Origin: Arion vulgaris
Taxonomy: Eukaryota > Mollusca > Gastropoda > Stylommatophora > Arionidae
Direction of reading: 5' to 3'
DNA length: 64,000 nucleotides
Assembly: GCA_020796225.1 (NCBI GenBank)
Contig: CM036758.1
Coordinates: forward strand, 64,077,774 to 64,141,773
Positions 10,252 to 22,075 of the stretch are shown piece by piece. Position 1 is the first letter of the stretch; each line of letters begins with the position of its first letter. The notes below the pieces were generated by a model that had not been told where the DNA came from, made no database searches, and saw only the letters and a list, made by a program, of their open reading frames with translations. The position numbers and the translations under genes are program-made.

Positions 10252-10509
10252 CAGGGTGTTCAACTTAAAAGCAGCCCATGAATGGAGCTAATCTGGCATA
10301 TATGTATGGAAATGAGAAGGTTCAGTTATGACGTAGTATAGGTCAAGGTTGTGTGATGGTGTGTAATTGTAGTGCGGGAAGGGCGATGAACAAATGTGAC
10401 GTAGGACAAGCTAGTCAGAACCGGTTTAAATAGTAAATAGACTGAGATGCAATGCGTACCTGGCAAATTTCTATTTATCACTGGGGCTGCTTTTAAGTTG
10501 AACACCCTG
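10252..10509. mobile_element. MITE with 26-bp perfect terminal inverted repeats
   Basis: A 258-bp element starts CAGGGTGTTCAACTTAAAAG and continues to CAGCCC, and ends with the exact reverse complement. There is no coding capacity. TA follows the right end and TG precedes the left end, so a TA target duplication with one mutated copy is possible (Tc1/mariner-like). The superfamily is not proven. Confidence 0.8.
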
Positions 10510-10579
10510 TAGTAGTTAGTGCATTTGCTTCTTATGCATGGTGTCAGTGTTCAATTCAACAGTAAAAATGGAATTTCCA

Positions 10580-11050
10580 ATAGTGACGGCTCTCAGGTCG
10601 ACTCAGTCTCAGTTCAGCACTAGAAAAACATTTTAAAGCGGTTTTCCAGCCTGTTCTTCTCGATTTCGAACTGCCAAGGGTTCTTTTAGTGCTCAAATTG
10701 AACACGGGATTTACGTTTTATCATCCGTCTCCGATAGGACTAGAAACTCGATCTCACCTACACTGAGATCAGGGATCCATGGAGAAATATACAGATGGCT
10801 CAATGAGTGAGAGAACCTGGTACTTTTGACACGAGAGACGATTACCTAATCTTTACGCCCAGCGGCGGCTCGTGGTCATTTTCTTTGTGGGGCCAGACAC
10901 AAATTTTCGGAAAAATCATTGCTTTTATTTTGCATTTACTATTCCGGGACGTTATTCCCCTTACGATTAGGTGGGGCCGGCCCCACTGGCCCTTAATGAC
11001 GAGCCGCCCCTGTTTACGCCACTGTACTCATTAACCCTAACGACTTCTCT
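10580..11050 (-). mobile_element. SINE-2 copy interrupted by MITE copy 2
   Basis: Minus-strand SINE-2: 'ccagcctgttcttctcgatt', 'cctacactgagatcagggat', then the head 'gacgattacctaatctttac'. The head is split by the MITE at 10860-11012 and resumes with 'actgtactcatt'. Part of the 10580-10615 end matches the 'gacggctctcaggtcga' segment of the SINE at 11.4 kb. Confidence 0.7.
10860..11012 (-). mobile_element. hAT-like MITE copy 2, nested in SINE-2
   Basis: 153 bp, inverted relative to copy 1, with ends CAGCGGCGGCTCGT and ACGAGCCGCCCCTG. The exact 8-bp TSD tttacgcc is at 10852-10859 and 11013-11020. It lies inside the SINE-2 head and is therefore younger than that SINE. Confidence 0.92.
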
Positions 11051-11384
11051 TCAAATATTGCTTCTCAGCTAACACACCTTCTGTGGTTAGATAAGCTGTA
11101 ATTATATGAGGATTTAGCGTCTTCTGTTCTGGCTTTTCTAATGTTTGCTTTCTAGTCCAACTTTAAAACTTCATTTGTGGATCTTGGTTTCTACTATTGA
11201 AACTCGAACTTGTCTGAACTTAGAACTTGGATAACACCTGATAATGATGTTAGAATTCTGACTTTCAATGGGAATTAAAACAGTCTTACACTTTTCTTTA
11301 CGCTTCCCTCAATCTGTAAAGGAGTAAAGGAACCCTTTCATACCTCGTGGTATATTGGTCAATACAGTGTTAGGCCTGTCTTTT

Positions 11385-11592
11385 TCATTGACCGTCGGCA
11401 CACGATGGGTGATGTGGTCAGTATCACGCCGGCCACCTTTACTTTCCCAGAGCATGTCTGGTACCCAGTTGAGGCTGGATCGACCTGAGAGCCGTCGTGG
11501 TCGGGAAAAATTCCACGCACATTGCGGGAGCTGAACCCAGACCACCAGCCTTGCGAAGCGAGTTCACTAACAACTACGCTACAGCGGCTCTC
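11385..11592 (-). mobile_element. SINE-3, tRNA-headed SINE
   Basis: The minus strand begins with an A box region (TAGCGTAGTTGTTAGTG) and a B box (GGGTTCAGCTCCCG) at tRNA spacing. A GC-rich body reads 'acgacggctctcaggtcgat', then 'ctgggaaagtaaaggtggcc'. Only one full copy is present in the window. Confidence 0.75.
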
Positions 11593-11640
11593 CCTCAATC
11601 TGTGTATACATAAAACTAACACACATGTGTTTATGTATTT

Positions 11641-11847
11641 TTGCCCGCCTGCCTATCGTGTTCGTAGCCCGTTGGACGGCGGGTGACAAGCCCTTTGTGA
11701 GTACGGGCTCAATTCCGTCGACCGGCAGTAAAGCCACAGGTTCTCCAGATTTACGATGTTCGTGGCACCGAACCGAAGGGTTACAATGTCTATGACACCG
11801 TGTCAAAGAGCTGAAAGCTCAAGTGCATCTGGATAGAAAAAAAAGTA
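11641..11847 (+). mobile_element. SINE-1 copy 3 with TSD
   Basis: Same family as 380 and 4649. The TSD tatgtattt lies at 11632-11640 and 11848-11856, and an A-rich tail precedes the right TSD. Confidence 0.85.
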
Positions 11848-12199
11848 TATGTATTTGGGGCTATGTGTGTGTGTGTTCGAAACAGTATCACATTGTCAGA
11901 CATGCTACGGAAGTGAAATTGAAATTTGACATGTGGGTTGCTTACATAGCTTAGACAATGTGAAAAGTATTTATTAATGGACTTTTGTTACTTATTTACA
12001 TCTTTAAATCGAAATTAATTACATATATTTCTAAATTAGTAAAGACGAAAAATAAAGATTAAACAAGATCAATAACTTTTCTCACGAACCATTAAAATTA
12101 AAACACATCGCGTTTTTTCAATCATAAATATTTTTTGTGTAACTTCAATTACTTAAAATATATGCTAGCAAGAGTTGGAAAATGACTAAAGATATAGAA

Positions 12200-12566
12200 A
12201 GCAAGTTGAATGAATTTGAAAATAAATGTCCTGCGAAAAATAATGAATATAAAATGGAACGAATTCAGGAGAAGTGATGAAATCAGAGAAATGTCTGGTC
12301 AACCACTAGTGACAACTGTTATAAGAAAGAGAGGTTGGAGATATGTTGGACACACCTTGATGAGAAATGATCAACGAATATCAAAGCAGGCATTGAAGTG
12401 GGATGCAAAGGGTTCAAGACAGAGAGGACGACCTAAGGAGACCCTGCAACGAACTTTGCTGAGAGAAACAAGAAATATCGGTCTCAGTTTCATGGAGGAG
12501 ATTAATCGAGTTGCCCAGGATAAAGCAGTATGGAGAAATTGCGTGCAGGCCCTATATAACGTATAA
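12200..12566 (+). mobile_element. LINE-G C-terminal fragment, still open
   Basis: A 118-codon frame (12210-12566) reads GWRYVGHTLMRNDQRISKQA, then RQRGRPKETLQRTLLRE and VAQDKAVWRNCVQALYNV before a stop. This is a LINE-G-type RT C-terminus. The RT core is missing, so it cannot be a functional element. There is no sign it is a host gene. Confidence 0.8.
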
Positions 12567-12709
12567 CGGTACGAGAGGAATTATAAATTAATTAATTTAA
12601 TTACTTAATATCACACAATGTTTATAGCAATTGTTCATGGCTGGTACGAAATATTACACCAGGATTGTCCGGCTATAGATGATGGCCTGAAATTATATAT
12701 GTTATTATT

Positions 12710-12873
12710 CAGGGACGGTTCGTTATTAAGGGCCAGTGGGGCCCGGTCTCACCATAAACCGAAAGGGAAATAACTTCCTGAATAGACAAATAATAGTAAA
12801 TATTCCAAAAACATGATTTTTCCGAAAATATGTGTCTGGTCCCATCAAGAAAAAAAAGCAAAAGCTGCCACTG
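12710..12873 (+). mobile_element. hAT-like MITE copy 3
   Basis: 164 bp, with diverged ends CAGGGACGGTTCGT and AGCTGCCACTG. The exact 8-bp TSD ttattatt is at 12702-12709 and 12874-12881. It is the most diverged copy and probably the oldest. Confidence 0.85.
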
Positions 12874-13169
12874 TTATTATTCAGACACACCTCGCACGCG
12901 TTGTAACATTAACTTTTTAAAATTAAAATATAATAAGGAAACCCAAGTTATACAATTTTAAAACTAAACTGCGAATTTTTAGTTTCAATGTTGTATCAAT
13001 CCTAACATATGCCAGCAAGAGTTGAAAAATTACTAAAGATTTAGAAAGTAGCGAGATAATGTAGGATCCAGGTCGCAGAATTTTTGTATTTTCTTTGTTT
13101 TTAAACTTATTCATTTTTGGGGGGAATTTGTAATACTGACATATACCAGTTCTCGGCCATTACTTTTTT

Positions 13170-13315
13170 TTTTTGTCGCTGTATGCTTTTGCCGTTATGC
13201 GTCGCAGATTTAACTGATGATCGGTTTCCGAGATAGTTCGCGCTCGGTCGCTTGATATGATGTGGTATTGTGGAGTTTTAAGATGTCTGTAACTCCATAA
13301 ATCCACCAATCTCGT
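13170..13315 (-). mobile_element. LINE-A 3' terminal fragment
   Basis: Contains 'actgatgatcggtttccgag' and 'ttgtggagttttaagatgtc', as in the LINE-A copies at 15.6 and 47.5 kb. Only the last 145 bp are present. Confidence 0.8.
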
Positions 13316-13559
13316 TAATTATGCCCGTTTATTTAGTATTACCACAGCCTCCCCACGGTTTTCTCCAGATCTGATCTGATCTGGTCTGATGACTTTAAAT
13401 CTGTAGGTTTCGGTACATCGCCAGAAAGTAAGTTGAATGAATTTTAATATAAATATTTCTGAGTAAAATAAAGTTAAGTTAATTTCATATCCTTTACAGG
13501 ACTTTGCGAATCAACCCCCAGCTTGTTTGTGATTTTTCTAGACATTATTACGTTCAGTA

Positions 13560-13712
13560 GTTTGTCATTGCTTTCTGAATGGGTGCTACATCGTCCTTTG
13601 TATAGGATCCACGCGAAACAATTTGCAACCAAACTGTCCGCAGCGTGATTCGAACTCAGAACGTCGGGGTTAATAGACCGAGTCACTATCCCTAAGCCAG
13701 AGACGCCCCCAG
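13560..13712 (-). mobile_element. SINE-4 copy 1, tRNA-headed
   Basis: The minus strand has an A box (TGGCTTAGGGATAGTG) and B box (GAGTTCGAATCAC), followed by 'gacagtttggttgcaaattg' and 'gtggatcct'. A related copy is at 17.74 kb. Confidence 0.7.
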
Positions 13713-13849
13713 AGTAAAATAATAAACATAAAATAGGACATATTGAGGAGATGTGATGGAATCAGAACAATGTCAGGCAACAATCATTAAAAAAATAAAT
13801 ATGGAGATATGTTGGCATACTCTAATAAGAAATTATCACTTTTCTTCTT

Positions 13850-14100
13850 CTTCTTCGAACCCTCATATCGACCACTTGTTAACCATTCTGTGTGATTTCT
13901 ATGTGATCTGAGCCTATGAGCGATTGTATATTGGGCCAGTTATGCACCTACAAGTAGGACTCACATCCGATTTATGTGATGCTTTTAAATACTAGGTAGC
14001 TTCCCTAGGTCCCTACTTCAATCGCCTCTTACGACATGCCTTGTAGGTTGCAGTTTTACTATTCTTTGCTTCCCTTGCCGGTCGAGTCACCATACGAGGA
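13850..14100 (+). mobile_element. SINE-A copy
   Basis: Full-length but diverged copy, from 'cttcttcttcttcgaaccct' to 'ccttgtaggttgcag' and 'cttgccggtcgagtcacc'. Confidence 0.75.
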
Positions 14101-14284
14101 AATAAATTATCAAAGAATCACATATCAGGCACTGACGAGGGTGTAAAAGTTCAGAGGCCTCGTATTATGTGTCACGACTACTCCTGAATTCATAGAAGCG
14201 ACCGGAGGAAAATGCACATTGAATATGAAATACATAAGGATTAGCTAACAACTTTATATGCTGGCCATCTAACACCAGTTCAAA

Positions 14285-14930
14285 AGTTTTGCTATCTCGG
14301 GTCCATGATCACTGCCAGCCTTTCTCTTGATGGGGAGATCGGCGTTCGTGTGGGATACGGCTACTGCATTCGGCAGGCTGTCAAAGCGAGCGTGGGACAA
14401 AACAGGACTGACATTGCAGGCGAGGATTCACATATATCGAGCCTGTGTGATTGGTTCTTTGCTATATGGCTCAGAAACATGGACAGCTTGCTCAGGACAC
14501 GAGAGGAGACTTAATATCTTTCACCTTTGACGTCTCCACAAGATTATGAACATCAGGTGGTACGACAAGATAACCAATTCTGAAGTACTGCAACGTACAT
14601 ACCTGCCTTCCATCATGGGCATGCTCGGCAGTGGACGACTAAGATGGTTGGAGCATGTGAGGAGAATGGAGACTTGTCGCGTGCCAAGACATATGTTGTT
14701 CTGTGGGCTTTCGGAGGAAGGAGGCACCAGTGCAGACCACTGCTCAGATGTGGAGATGTCTGCGGAGCCTCAATGGGGGACTTTTCTGTGGGTCGCAGCG
14801 CATGTGAGGGACTAGCTGTGACAGAGTTGTGTGGAAGGCCAGATTGTGAAAGGGCGCAGGGTCTTTTGAGAGGAGACTTGAGTGTGAGCTGAGCGTCAGG
14901 AGAGAAAGGCGAGGACTCGGAAATTGTCAC
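14285..14930 (+). mobile_element. LINE 3' region (LINE-H-like), frameshifted
   Basis: Pieces in successive frames read CYLGSMITASLSLDGEI, LLYGSETWTACSGHE, HKIMNIRWYDKITNSEVLQR, LRWLEHVRRMETCRVPR and ELCGRPDCERAQGLLRGD. This is the order of a non-LTR RT C-terminus. At least two frameshifts are needed, so it is dead. Confidence 0.8.
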
Positions 14931-15574
14931 AGTAAAACACTTGCCAATTGACCGTCTGTAAAGACGACAAAGGCCATATACATATATAGCTACTAACAGT
15001 ATAACAAGATGGGTGTTATTCTGAAATCTGCAAAGAAAAAAGAAAGATAAACAGCAGAATAGACACACGAAGAAGACAGAAGAAAACATATATTAAGATA
15101 CATTTGAAAGACATGTTAAGACTTGGAAAAGACAGCATTAGACAGAAAGTAATGGCCCTACGATTATTGAAAACCTGTGTTCCAAAAAGATCGGATCGAA
15201 GTATTTACCTCCGCAAGTTCTGGCTCCACTTTTTTCCTGCGTATTGTCCCCAAAAACATTTTTAACAATTTGTTATTGAATTATTTCAGAATTATTTATT
15301 TTTAAATCGTGATTTTCTTTCAATTTTCTTCCAAATTCTCGGTTCAAATTGAACATTCCCTGTTCCAATTTGGATCCATGACATGAGTTTTATTTTATCC
15401 TTGCGTTCAAACAAGATGGAAGACATACGTTGAAATCAACGTCTCTGTTTAAAAAAAAAAAATTGTAAACATAAAAAGAAACTAACAGCGTATTATAGAG
15501 GAAAGAAAATAAAACTACATTCAAACACAACTTTTTCAAAAATATATATTAATACAAACAACTACATAACTTCT
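14931..15574. other. no recognisable feature
   Basis: AT-rich intergenic sequence. Only short A/T runs and short frames are visible. Confidence 0.5.
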
Positions 15575-16475
15575 TAATCTCCTTCTTGGCATTCGTTCTT
15601 TACTTTCTTTCTTTCTTCTTTTGTCCTTCTCTGCTTTTTTGCCGCTAGGCGTAGCAGGTTTAACTGATGATCGGTTTCCGAGATAATGCACGCTCGGTCG
15701 CTTGATATGGTGTGGTATTGTGGAGTTTTAAGATGTCTGTAACTCCATCAACCCATCTTTTCTTGGTCTGCCCCTTCCTCTTGATGATTCCATTTTCAGG
15801 TTGTACTCTCTTGCTACTGGTGTATTCGGGTTCATTCTTACCAAGTGGCCAAACCATTTGAGTCTCTGTTTTTCAATAAATCTAATAGCAGGTGTTGTTC
15901 CGACTGTTCTTCTAATTTCCTCATTTCTTATATGGCTTCTTCTTGTTTTATTTACTGCTTTACTCAGGCATCTCATTTCGCATGTAGTAATTTTCTTTTC
16001 TTGTTCTTTTGTCAGTGCCCATGTTTGGCTCTGGTAGCACAGTGTTGGTATAAAGATTGAATTTATAATCTGCCTTTTAGTCACTACTGGAATAGCTGGG
16101 TGTTTCAAAATTGGGGTAAGCTGGTATGTAATGTTGTTGACTTGCTGGATTCTAGTTTCGATCTCTCTGTCCAGCCTACTATCAGATGTGAAGATACTTC
16201 CAAGGTATTTGAATTCTCTCACCTGCTTTAGCGTTTGGTCATTTATTTGTATGTTGATATCTTTATGTTCTCTGCTTATAGTCATGACTTCTGTCTTTTG
16301 AATGTTGATCTTCATGTTGTACATTCGTTCTTTACGACCAATTTTAATCACTCTTTATGATATGTATGATCTTTGCCAAGAACGTGTATACGTTGCACAT
16401 TGGTTTGGTAGGCTCCTAAATGCATAGACTTCTACACGTTTAGGACACGTGCATCCGGTTGCAGACACAATTTCT
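15575..16475 (+). mobile_element. SINE-B copy split by a LINE-A insertion
   Basis: The SINE-B head ('ccttcttggcattcgttctt' plus TAC) is cut at 15603 and resumes at 16322 with 'gaccaattttaatcactctt', through 'gccaagaacgtgtatacgtt' to 'gtttaggacacgtgcatccg'. The interruption is the LINE-A copy at 15604-16321. Confidence 0.85.
15604..16321 (-). mobile_element. LINE-A copy 1, 5'-truncated, 14-bp TSD
   Basis: The minus strand reads MKINIQKTEVMTISREHKDI, FKYLGSIFTSDSRLDREIET, LCYQSQTWALTKEQE, RLKWFGHLVRM, and after a frameshift KKRWVDGVTDILKLHNTT: RT thumb and C-terminus of an RTE-like LINE. The 3' end has a (ctttc)-rich tail on the + strand. The TSD cattcgttctttac is exact at 15590-15603 and 16322-16335. 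A near-identical copy is at 47.53 kb with the same 5' end. A one-base loss in the A-run before 'gatgggttgatgg' is shared by both. Confidence 0.9.
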
Positions 16476-16587
16476 TAATGAAAGTGTATTCATTGTACAG
16501 AGATTACATATGGGAACTTAGCTTGTCTCATTATTAGTTTAAGTAGTTTGTCATTCATTTTATCAATTAGTCAGATAGATAGTTCAT

Positions 16588-17104
16588 AATTGATAGTATG
16601 TACGTTAATTGATAGTGTGTACGTTAATTGATAGTGTGTACGTTAATTGATAGTGTGTACGTTAATTGATAGTGTGTACGTTACTTGATAGTGTGTACGT
16701 TACTTGATAGTGTGACTTTAAATTGATAGTGTGTACGTTAATTGATAGTGTGTACGTTAATTGATAGTGTGTACGTTAATTGATAGTGTGTACGTTAATT
16801 GATAGTGTGTACGTTAATTGATAGTGTGTACGTTAATTGATAGTGTGTACGTTAATTGATAGTATGTACGTTACTTGATAGTGTGTACGTTACTTGATAG
16901 TACGTTAATTGATAGTGTGTACGTTAATTGATAGTGTGTACGTTAATTGATAGTATGTACGTTACTTGATAGTGTGTAGATAGTGTACGTTAATTGATAG
17001 TGTGTACGTTAATTGATAGTATGTACGTTACTATAGTGTGATTAATGATAGTTTTACGTTAATTGATAGTGTGTAGTTATTGATAGTGTACGTTAATGAT
17101 AGTG
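16588..17104 (+). repeat. 19-bp tandem array, about 27 copies
   Basis: The unit is acgttaattgatagtgtgt. It is clean in the first two thirds and ragged from about 16970, where several single-base losses accumulate. Confidence 0.95.
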
Positions 17105-17529
17105 TTATATATGATGTCTATCCTTCACGAGCAATGAGACGTACACAAAAAGCTATTGCAATAAGGATCAAAGGTCACGGTTTATTAAAAATGTCTCATG
17201 ACTTTTTTTTTCCTTTCACAAAACAATTGTTTTTATTTTCTGAATTTCCCGACAAAATAAACTTGAGACTTTTAAAAATGTCATCCCGCTAAAGGAAGGT
17301 GATGTTCGTGCATTGTGTTCCTACATCCGGTGTTGTATAGTCAAAGTATTTACATGATATCCTCCTACGCCAGAAGCTCTTTTCTATGCGTCCTTTCAGA
17401 ATCCCTTTCTCTTTTATCTTATGTAATTCTCACACAATAGTTATATGCATAATTTATCAATCTTCTACTTTCTCTTTTATCTTATGTAATTCTCACACAA
17501 TATTTATATGCATAATTTCTCAATCTTCT
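17105..17529. other. no gene; two-copy 60-bp duplication
   Basis: Mostly AT-rich sequence. A segment 'tttctcttttatcttatgta' plus the following 40 bases occurs twice, near 17407 and 17470. Nothing else was recognised. Confidence 0.6.
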
Positions 17530-17730
17530 AATTTCTCTTTGAATTCTCCATATCGTCCATTTGTTAACCACTCTTTGTGATTTGTATGTAATCTGAGACT
17601 AAGATCGATTGTATGCTATACCAGTTATGTACCTGCAGATAAGCCAGCACATCCGATTTATACAAAGCTTTTTATTTACTAGGGTAGCTTCCTTTGGCCC
17701 CTACCTCAGTCGCCTCTTACCTTGTAGTTA
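17530..17730 (+). mobile_element. SINE-A copy, tail lost
   Basis: Contains 'ccatatcgtccatttgttaa', 'gcacatccgatttatac' and 'ctacctcagtcgcctctta'. It stops before the usual GC-rich end. Confidence 0.7.
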
Positions 17731-17734
17731 TCTC

Positions 17735-17865
17735 TCTCTCTTACCGTTAGTAAAAGTCCACAGGACACGAATTTGCTGCCAAACTGTCTGAAGCGGGGTT
17801 TGAACTAGGTACGCTTGGGTTGTGGTCGAGCTCACTACTGATTAAACTACAAACACCCATATATA
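17735..17865 (-). mobile_element. SINE-4 copy 2 fragment
   Basis: The minus strand has 'gacagtttggcagcaaattc' downstream of a B-box-like 'tagttcaaaccccg' and an A-box-like 'tagtttaatcagtagtgagc', matching 13560-13712. Confidence 0.65.
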
Positions 17866-17867
17866 TA

Positions 17868-20800
17868 TACTTCATGATATACTACAGGATATACTACTGA
17901 TATACTATGATACTACTTGATATACTACATGATATACTACTTGATATACTACATGATATACTACATGATATACTACATGTTCAAATACTACATGATATAC
18001 TACTTGATATACTACATGATATACTACATGATATACTACATGATATACTACATGATATACTACATGATATACTACATGATATACTACATGATATACTACA
18101 TGATATACTACATGATATACTACATGATATACTACATGATATACTACATGATATACTACATGATATACTACATGATATACTACATGATATACTACATGAT
18201 ATACATGATATCCCATGATATACTACATGATATACTACATGATATACTACATGATATACTACATGATATACTCTGATATACTATGATATACTACATGATA
18301 TACTACATGATATACTACATTGATATACTACATGATATACTAAACTATGATATACTACATGATATACTACTTGATATACATGATATACTACTGATATACA
18401 TGATATACTACATGATATACTACATGATATACACATGATATACTTCATGATATACTACATGATATACTACATGATATACTACTGATATACTATGATATAC
18501 TTCATGATATACTACATGATATACTACATGATATACTACATGATATACTACATGATATACTACATGATATACTACATGATATACTACATGATATACTACA
18601 TGATATACTACATGATATACTACTTGATATACTACATGATATACTACATGATATACTACTTGATATACTACATGATATACTACATGATATACTACATGAT
18701 ATACTACATGATATACTACTTGATATACTACATGATATACTACATGATATACTACTTGATATACTACATGATATACTACATGATATACTACATGATATAC
18801 TACTTTGATATACTACTGATATACTACATGATATACTACTGATATACTACATGATATACTACATGATATACTACATGATATACTACATGATATACTACTT
18901 GATATACTACGTGATATACTACATGATATACTACTTGATATACTACATGATATACTACATGATATACTACTTGATATACTACGTGATATACTACTTGATA
19001 TACTACATGATATACTACATGATATACTACTTGATATACTACGTGATATACTACATGATATACTACTTGATATACTACATGATATACTACTTGATATACT
19101 ACATGATATACTACATGATATACTACTTGATATACACTATATTGATATACTACTTGATATACTACTTGATATACTACTTGATATACTACTTGATATACTA
19201 CATGATATACTACATGATATACTTGATATACTATGATATACTACTTGATATACTACTTGATATACTACTGATATACTACTTGATATACTACATGATATAC
19301 TACATGATATACTACATGATATACTACATGATATACTACTGATATACTATATACTATGATATACTTCATGATATACTACATGATATACTACATGATATAC
19401 TACATGATATACTACATGATATACTACATGATATACTACTTGATATACTACATGATATACTACATGATATACTACATGATATACTGTACATATGATATAC
19501 TACATGATATACTACATGATATACTACTTGATATACTTCATGATATACTACATGATATACTACATGATATACTACTTACACGATGAATACTACATGATAT
19601 AGATCATACTTGATATATAATGATATACTTTATTCCTGATATACTAAAACAATGATATACTAATTTTACTAACTTGAACTTTAATATCATCCTAGGTGAT
19701 TTCTGTATGTGTTCTATATCTATTGATATAGTCAATATTACATGATATACTCTACGATAACTACTTTATACTACTTCGAATCCTTTCTACTTGATATACT
19801 ACACAATATTTATATCATAATTGATATTCTACTTCATCATAACTACAATGATATACTAATTTTCAATTTCTACTTTATTGAACACTATATCTCCATTGAT
19901 AATCACTCTTTTGATATCAACAAAACTTGATATACCTATGTGATATACAAACATGATTTACACTTTATATACTATGATATACTTCTTGATATACTACCTG
20001 ATATACTTCTGATATCTTACTGATAAGTCACAGACATTGTACAAACTGTCTTGACTTAACTATTCTTGATTGACTACTATGATTAAACTACAACATATAT
20101 ATACTTCTGATATACTACATGATATACTCATGATATACTCATGATATACTTCATGATATACTACGATATACTTCATGATATACTACATGATATACTACTT
20201 GATATACTACTTGATATACTACTTGATATACTACATGATATACTACATGATATACTACATGATATACTACTTGATATACTACATGATATACTACATGATA
20301 TACTACTTGATATACTACTTGATATACTACATGATATACTTCATGATATACTACTTGATATACTACATGATATACTACATGATATACTACATGATATACT
20401 ACATGATATACTACATTGATATACTACTGATATACTACATGATATACTACATGATATACTACTGATATACTACTGATATACTACATGATATACTTCATGA
20501 TATACTACTTGATATACTACATGATATACTACTTGATATACTACATGATATACTACTTGATATACTACTTGATATACTACATGATATACTACATGATATA
20601 CTACATGATATACTACTGATATACTCATATATACTTGATAGTATATACTACATGATATACTACATGATATACTACTGATATACTACTTGATATACTACAT
20701 GATATACTACTGATATACTACTGATATACTACTTGATATACTACATGATATACTACATGATATACTACATGATATACTACATGATATACTACTTGATATA

Positions 20801-20976
20801 CTACTTGATATACTACTTGATATACTACGATGATATACTACGTGATATACTACTGATATACTTCATGATATACTACATGATATACTACATGATATACTAC
20901 ATGATATACTACTTGATATACTACTTGATATACTTCATGATATACTACATGATATACTACATGATATACTTCATGA
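17868..20976. repeat. 3.1-kb satellite, 12-bp unit
   Basis: The unit atgatatactac repeats with a/t (catg/cttg) and rarer changes. It reads as MIYY or HDIL on + and HVVY on - with no stops in clean stretches. The stretch 19590-20100 is a heavily degraded island with isolated unit remnants. Irregular units cluster at 18200-18500, 19130-19350 and 20400-20720. This is non-coding satellite DNA. Confidence 0.97.
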
Positions 20977-21015
20977 TATATATATATTGCGAATGTACCT
21001 ACTATCAAACTGTTA

Positions 21016-21046
21016 TTCTGTCAGTCTGTCTGTCTGTCAGTCTGTT

Positions 21047-21097
<51 letters not shown>

Positions 21098-21182
21098 ATG
21101 TATGTCTTTCAGTCTGTATGTCAGTCTTTCAGTCTGTCTGTCAGTCTGTCTGTCTGTCTGTCTGTCAGTCTGTCTGTCTGCT
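21016..21182 (+). repeat. (TCTG)n microsatellite
   Basis: About 40 TCTG units with TCAG, TTTG and TATG variants, directly downstream of the 12-bp satellite. Confidence 0.95.
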
Positions 21183-21439
21183 TCAAGCAGAATAAACGTG
21201 TGAGCTAACTAACAGTCTGCATTCAATCACGCAAGTCCTTTGTAACCAAACAGTATTTAGCAAGAAGATAAGAAGCTTAGACAGTCATGTCAATGATGCT
21301 GTTGTTGATCGATCACATCTCTTTGACGATCCTTCATTGTTGTGTACAATTTGACACCTACTTGACAAGAGAAGAGGTTTAATGCAATTGAACTATAGAA
21401 ATGTGTACTTGATGATTTTGAAAAGTTTTGGTCATTGTG

Positions 21440-21660
21440 TAACCTGACAACATAAAATAATGTGAATATATGCGGTGTAGTGTTCACACCGTTCGTCTTG
21501 CGTTCTGGAAGGTAGTGCGTTCGAATACGTCGTTTGGTTCAAGAGTATGGTATTTTTCATGAAAAATATTTTATTCCACAGTTGACATATCCGGAGTGCA
21601 ATGAAGATATTCCAAATTGAAACTGAAACCGAATATGCATATAGAAACTGTAGTTTTTTA
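21440..21660 (+). mobile_element. tRNA-like SINE-5 head and a LINE-M 3' end
   Basis: 21475-21545 has an A-box-like TGTAGTGTTCACACCG and a B-box-like GCGTTCGAATACG. 21580-21640 carries 'tccggagtgcaatgaagata' followed by TTCCAAATTG and (GAAACT)-like tail, identical in arrangement to the LINE-M 3' end at 46.9 kb. Both are truncated. Confidence 0.6.
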
Positions 21661-21739
21661 TGGTTTCTTTTCTCGAAATGTGATGTTTGATTGATAAGAC
21701 CATATATTGCACTCTTAGGATTAACCATCTCTTTTGTAC

Positions 21740-22075
21740 ACAGGAATATCTCAGCGGCGGTGCACCAGGGGGGGTTCTCGGTTTCATTTTGAAGATAGTA
21801 AAAATATTTTGTAGAAATTTTTTTAAATCTTTTAATGAATTTTACTCGACAGCGTCTTTCCAGCCTGCTCTTCTCCATTTTGAACTGACAATGGTTCATT
21901 TACGTGTTCAACTTGAACATGAGACCTACGTTTTATCACCTACCTTCGCTAGGACTAGGAACTCGATCTCACCTACACTAAGATCAGGGATCTCTGGGAA
22001 AATATCCTGATGGTTCTACGAGGGTGGGAACCAAGTATCTTTGGGACAAGAGGCAAACCTTTACCTTTATACCAC
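21740..22075 (-). mobile_element. SINE-2 copy
   Basis: Minus-strand SINE-2 from 'atctcagcggcggtgcacca' through 'ccagcctgctcttctccatt', 'gacaatggttcatttacgtg' and 'tacactaagatcagggatct' to the tRNA-like head at the right. The head then becomes the 35-bp array. Confidence 0.8.

Noticed and set aside
12210..12566. Host gene (118-codon open frame)
   Set aside because: The GWRYVGHTL and RGRPKETL motifs identify a LINE RT C-terminus lacking its catalytic domain.
17905..20465. Long MIYY, HDIL and HVVY repeat frames on both strands
   Set aside because: By-products of a 12-bp satellite without stop codons in these frames. Several overlapping frames on opposite strands cannot all be genes.
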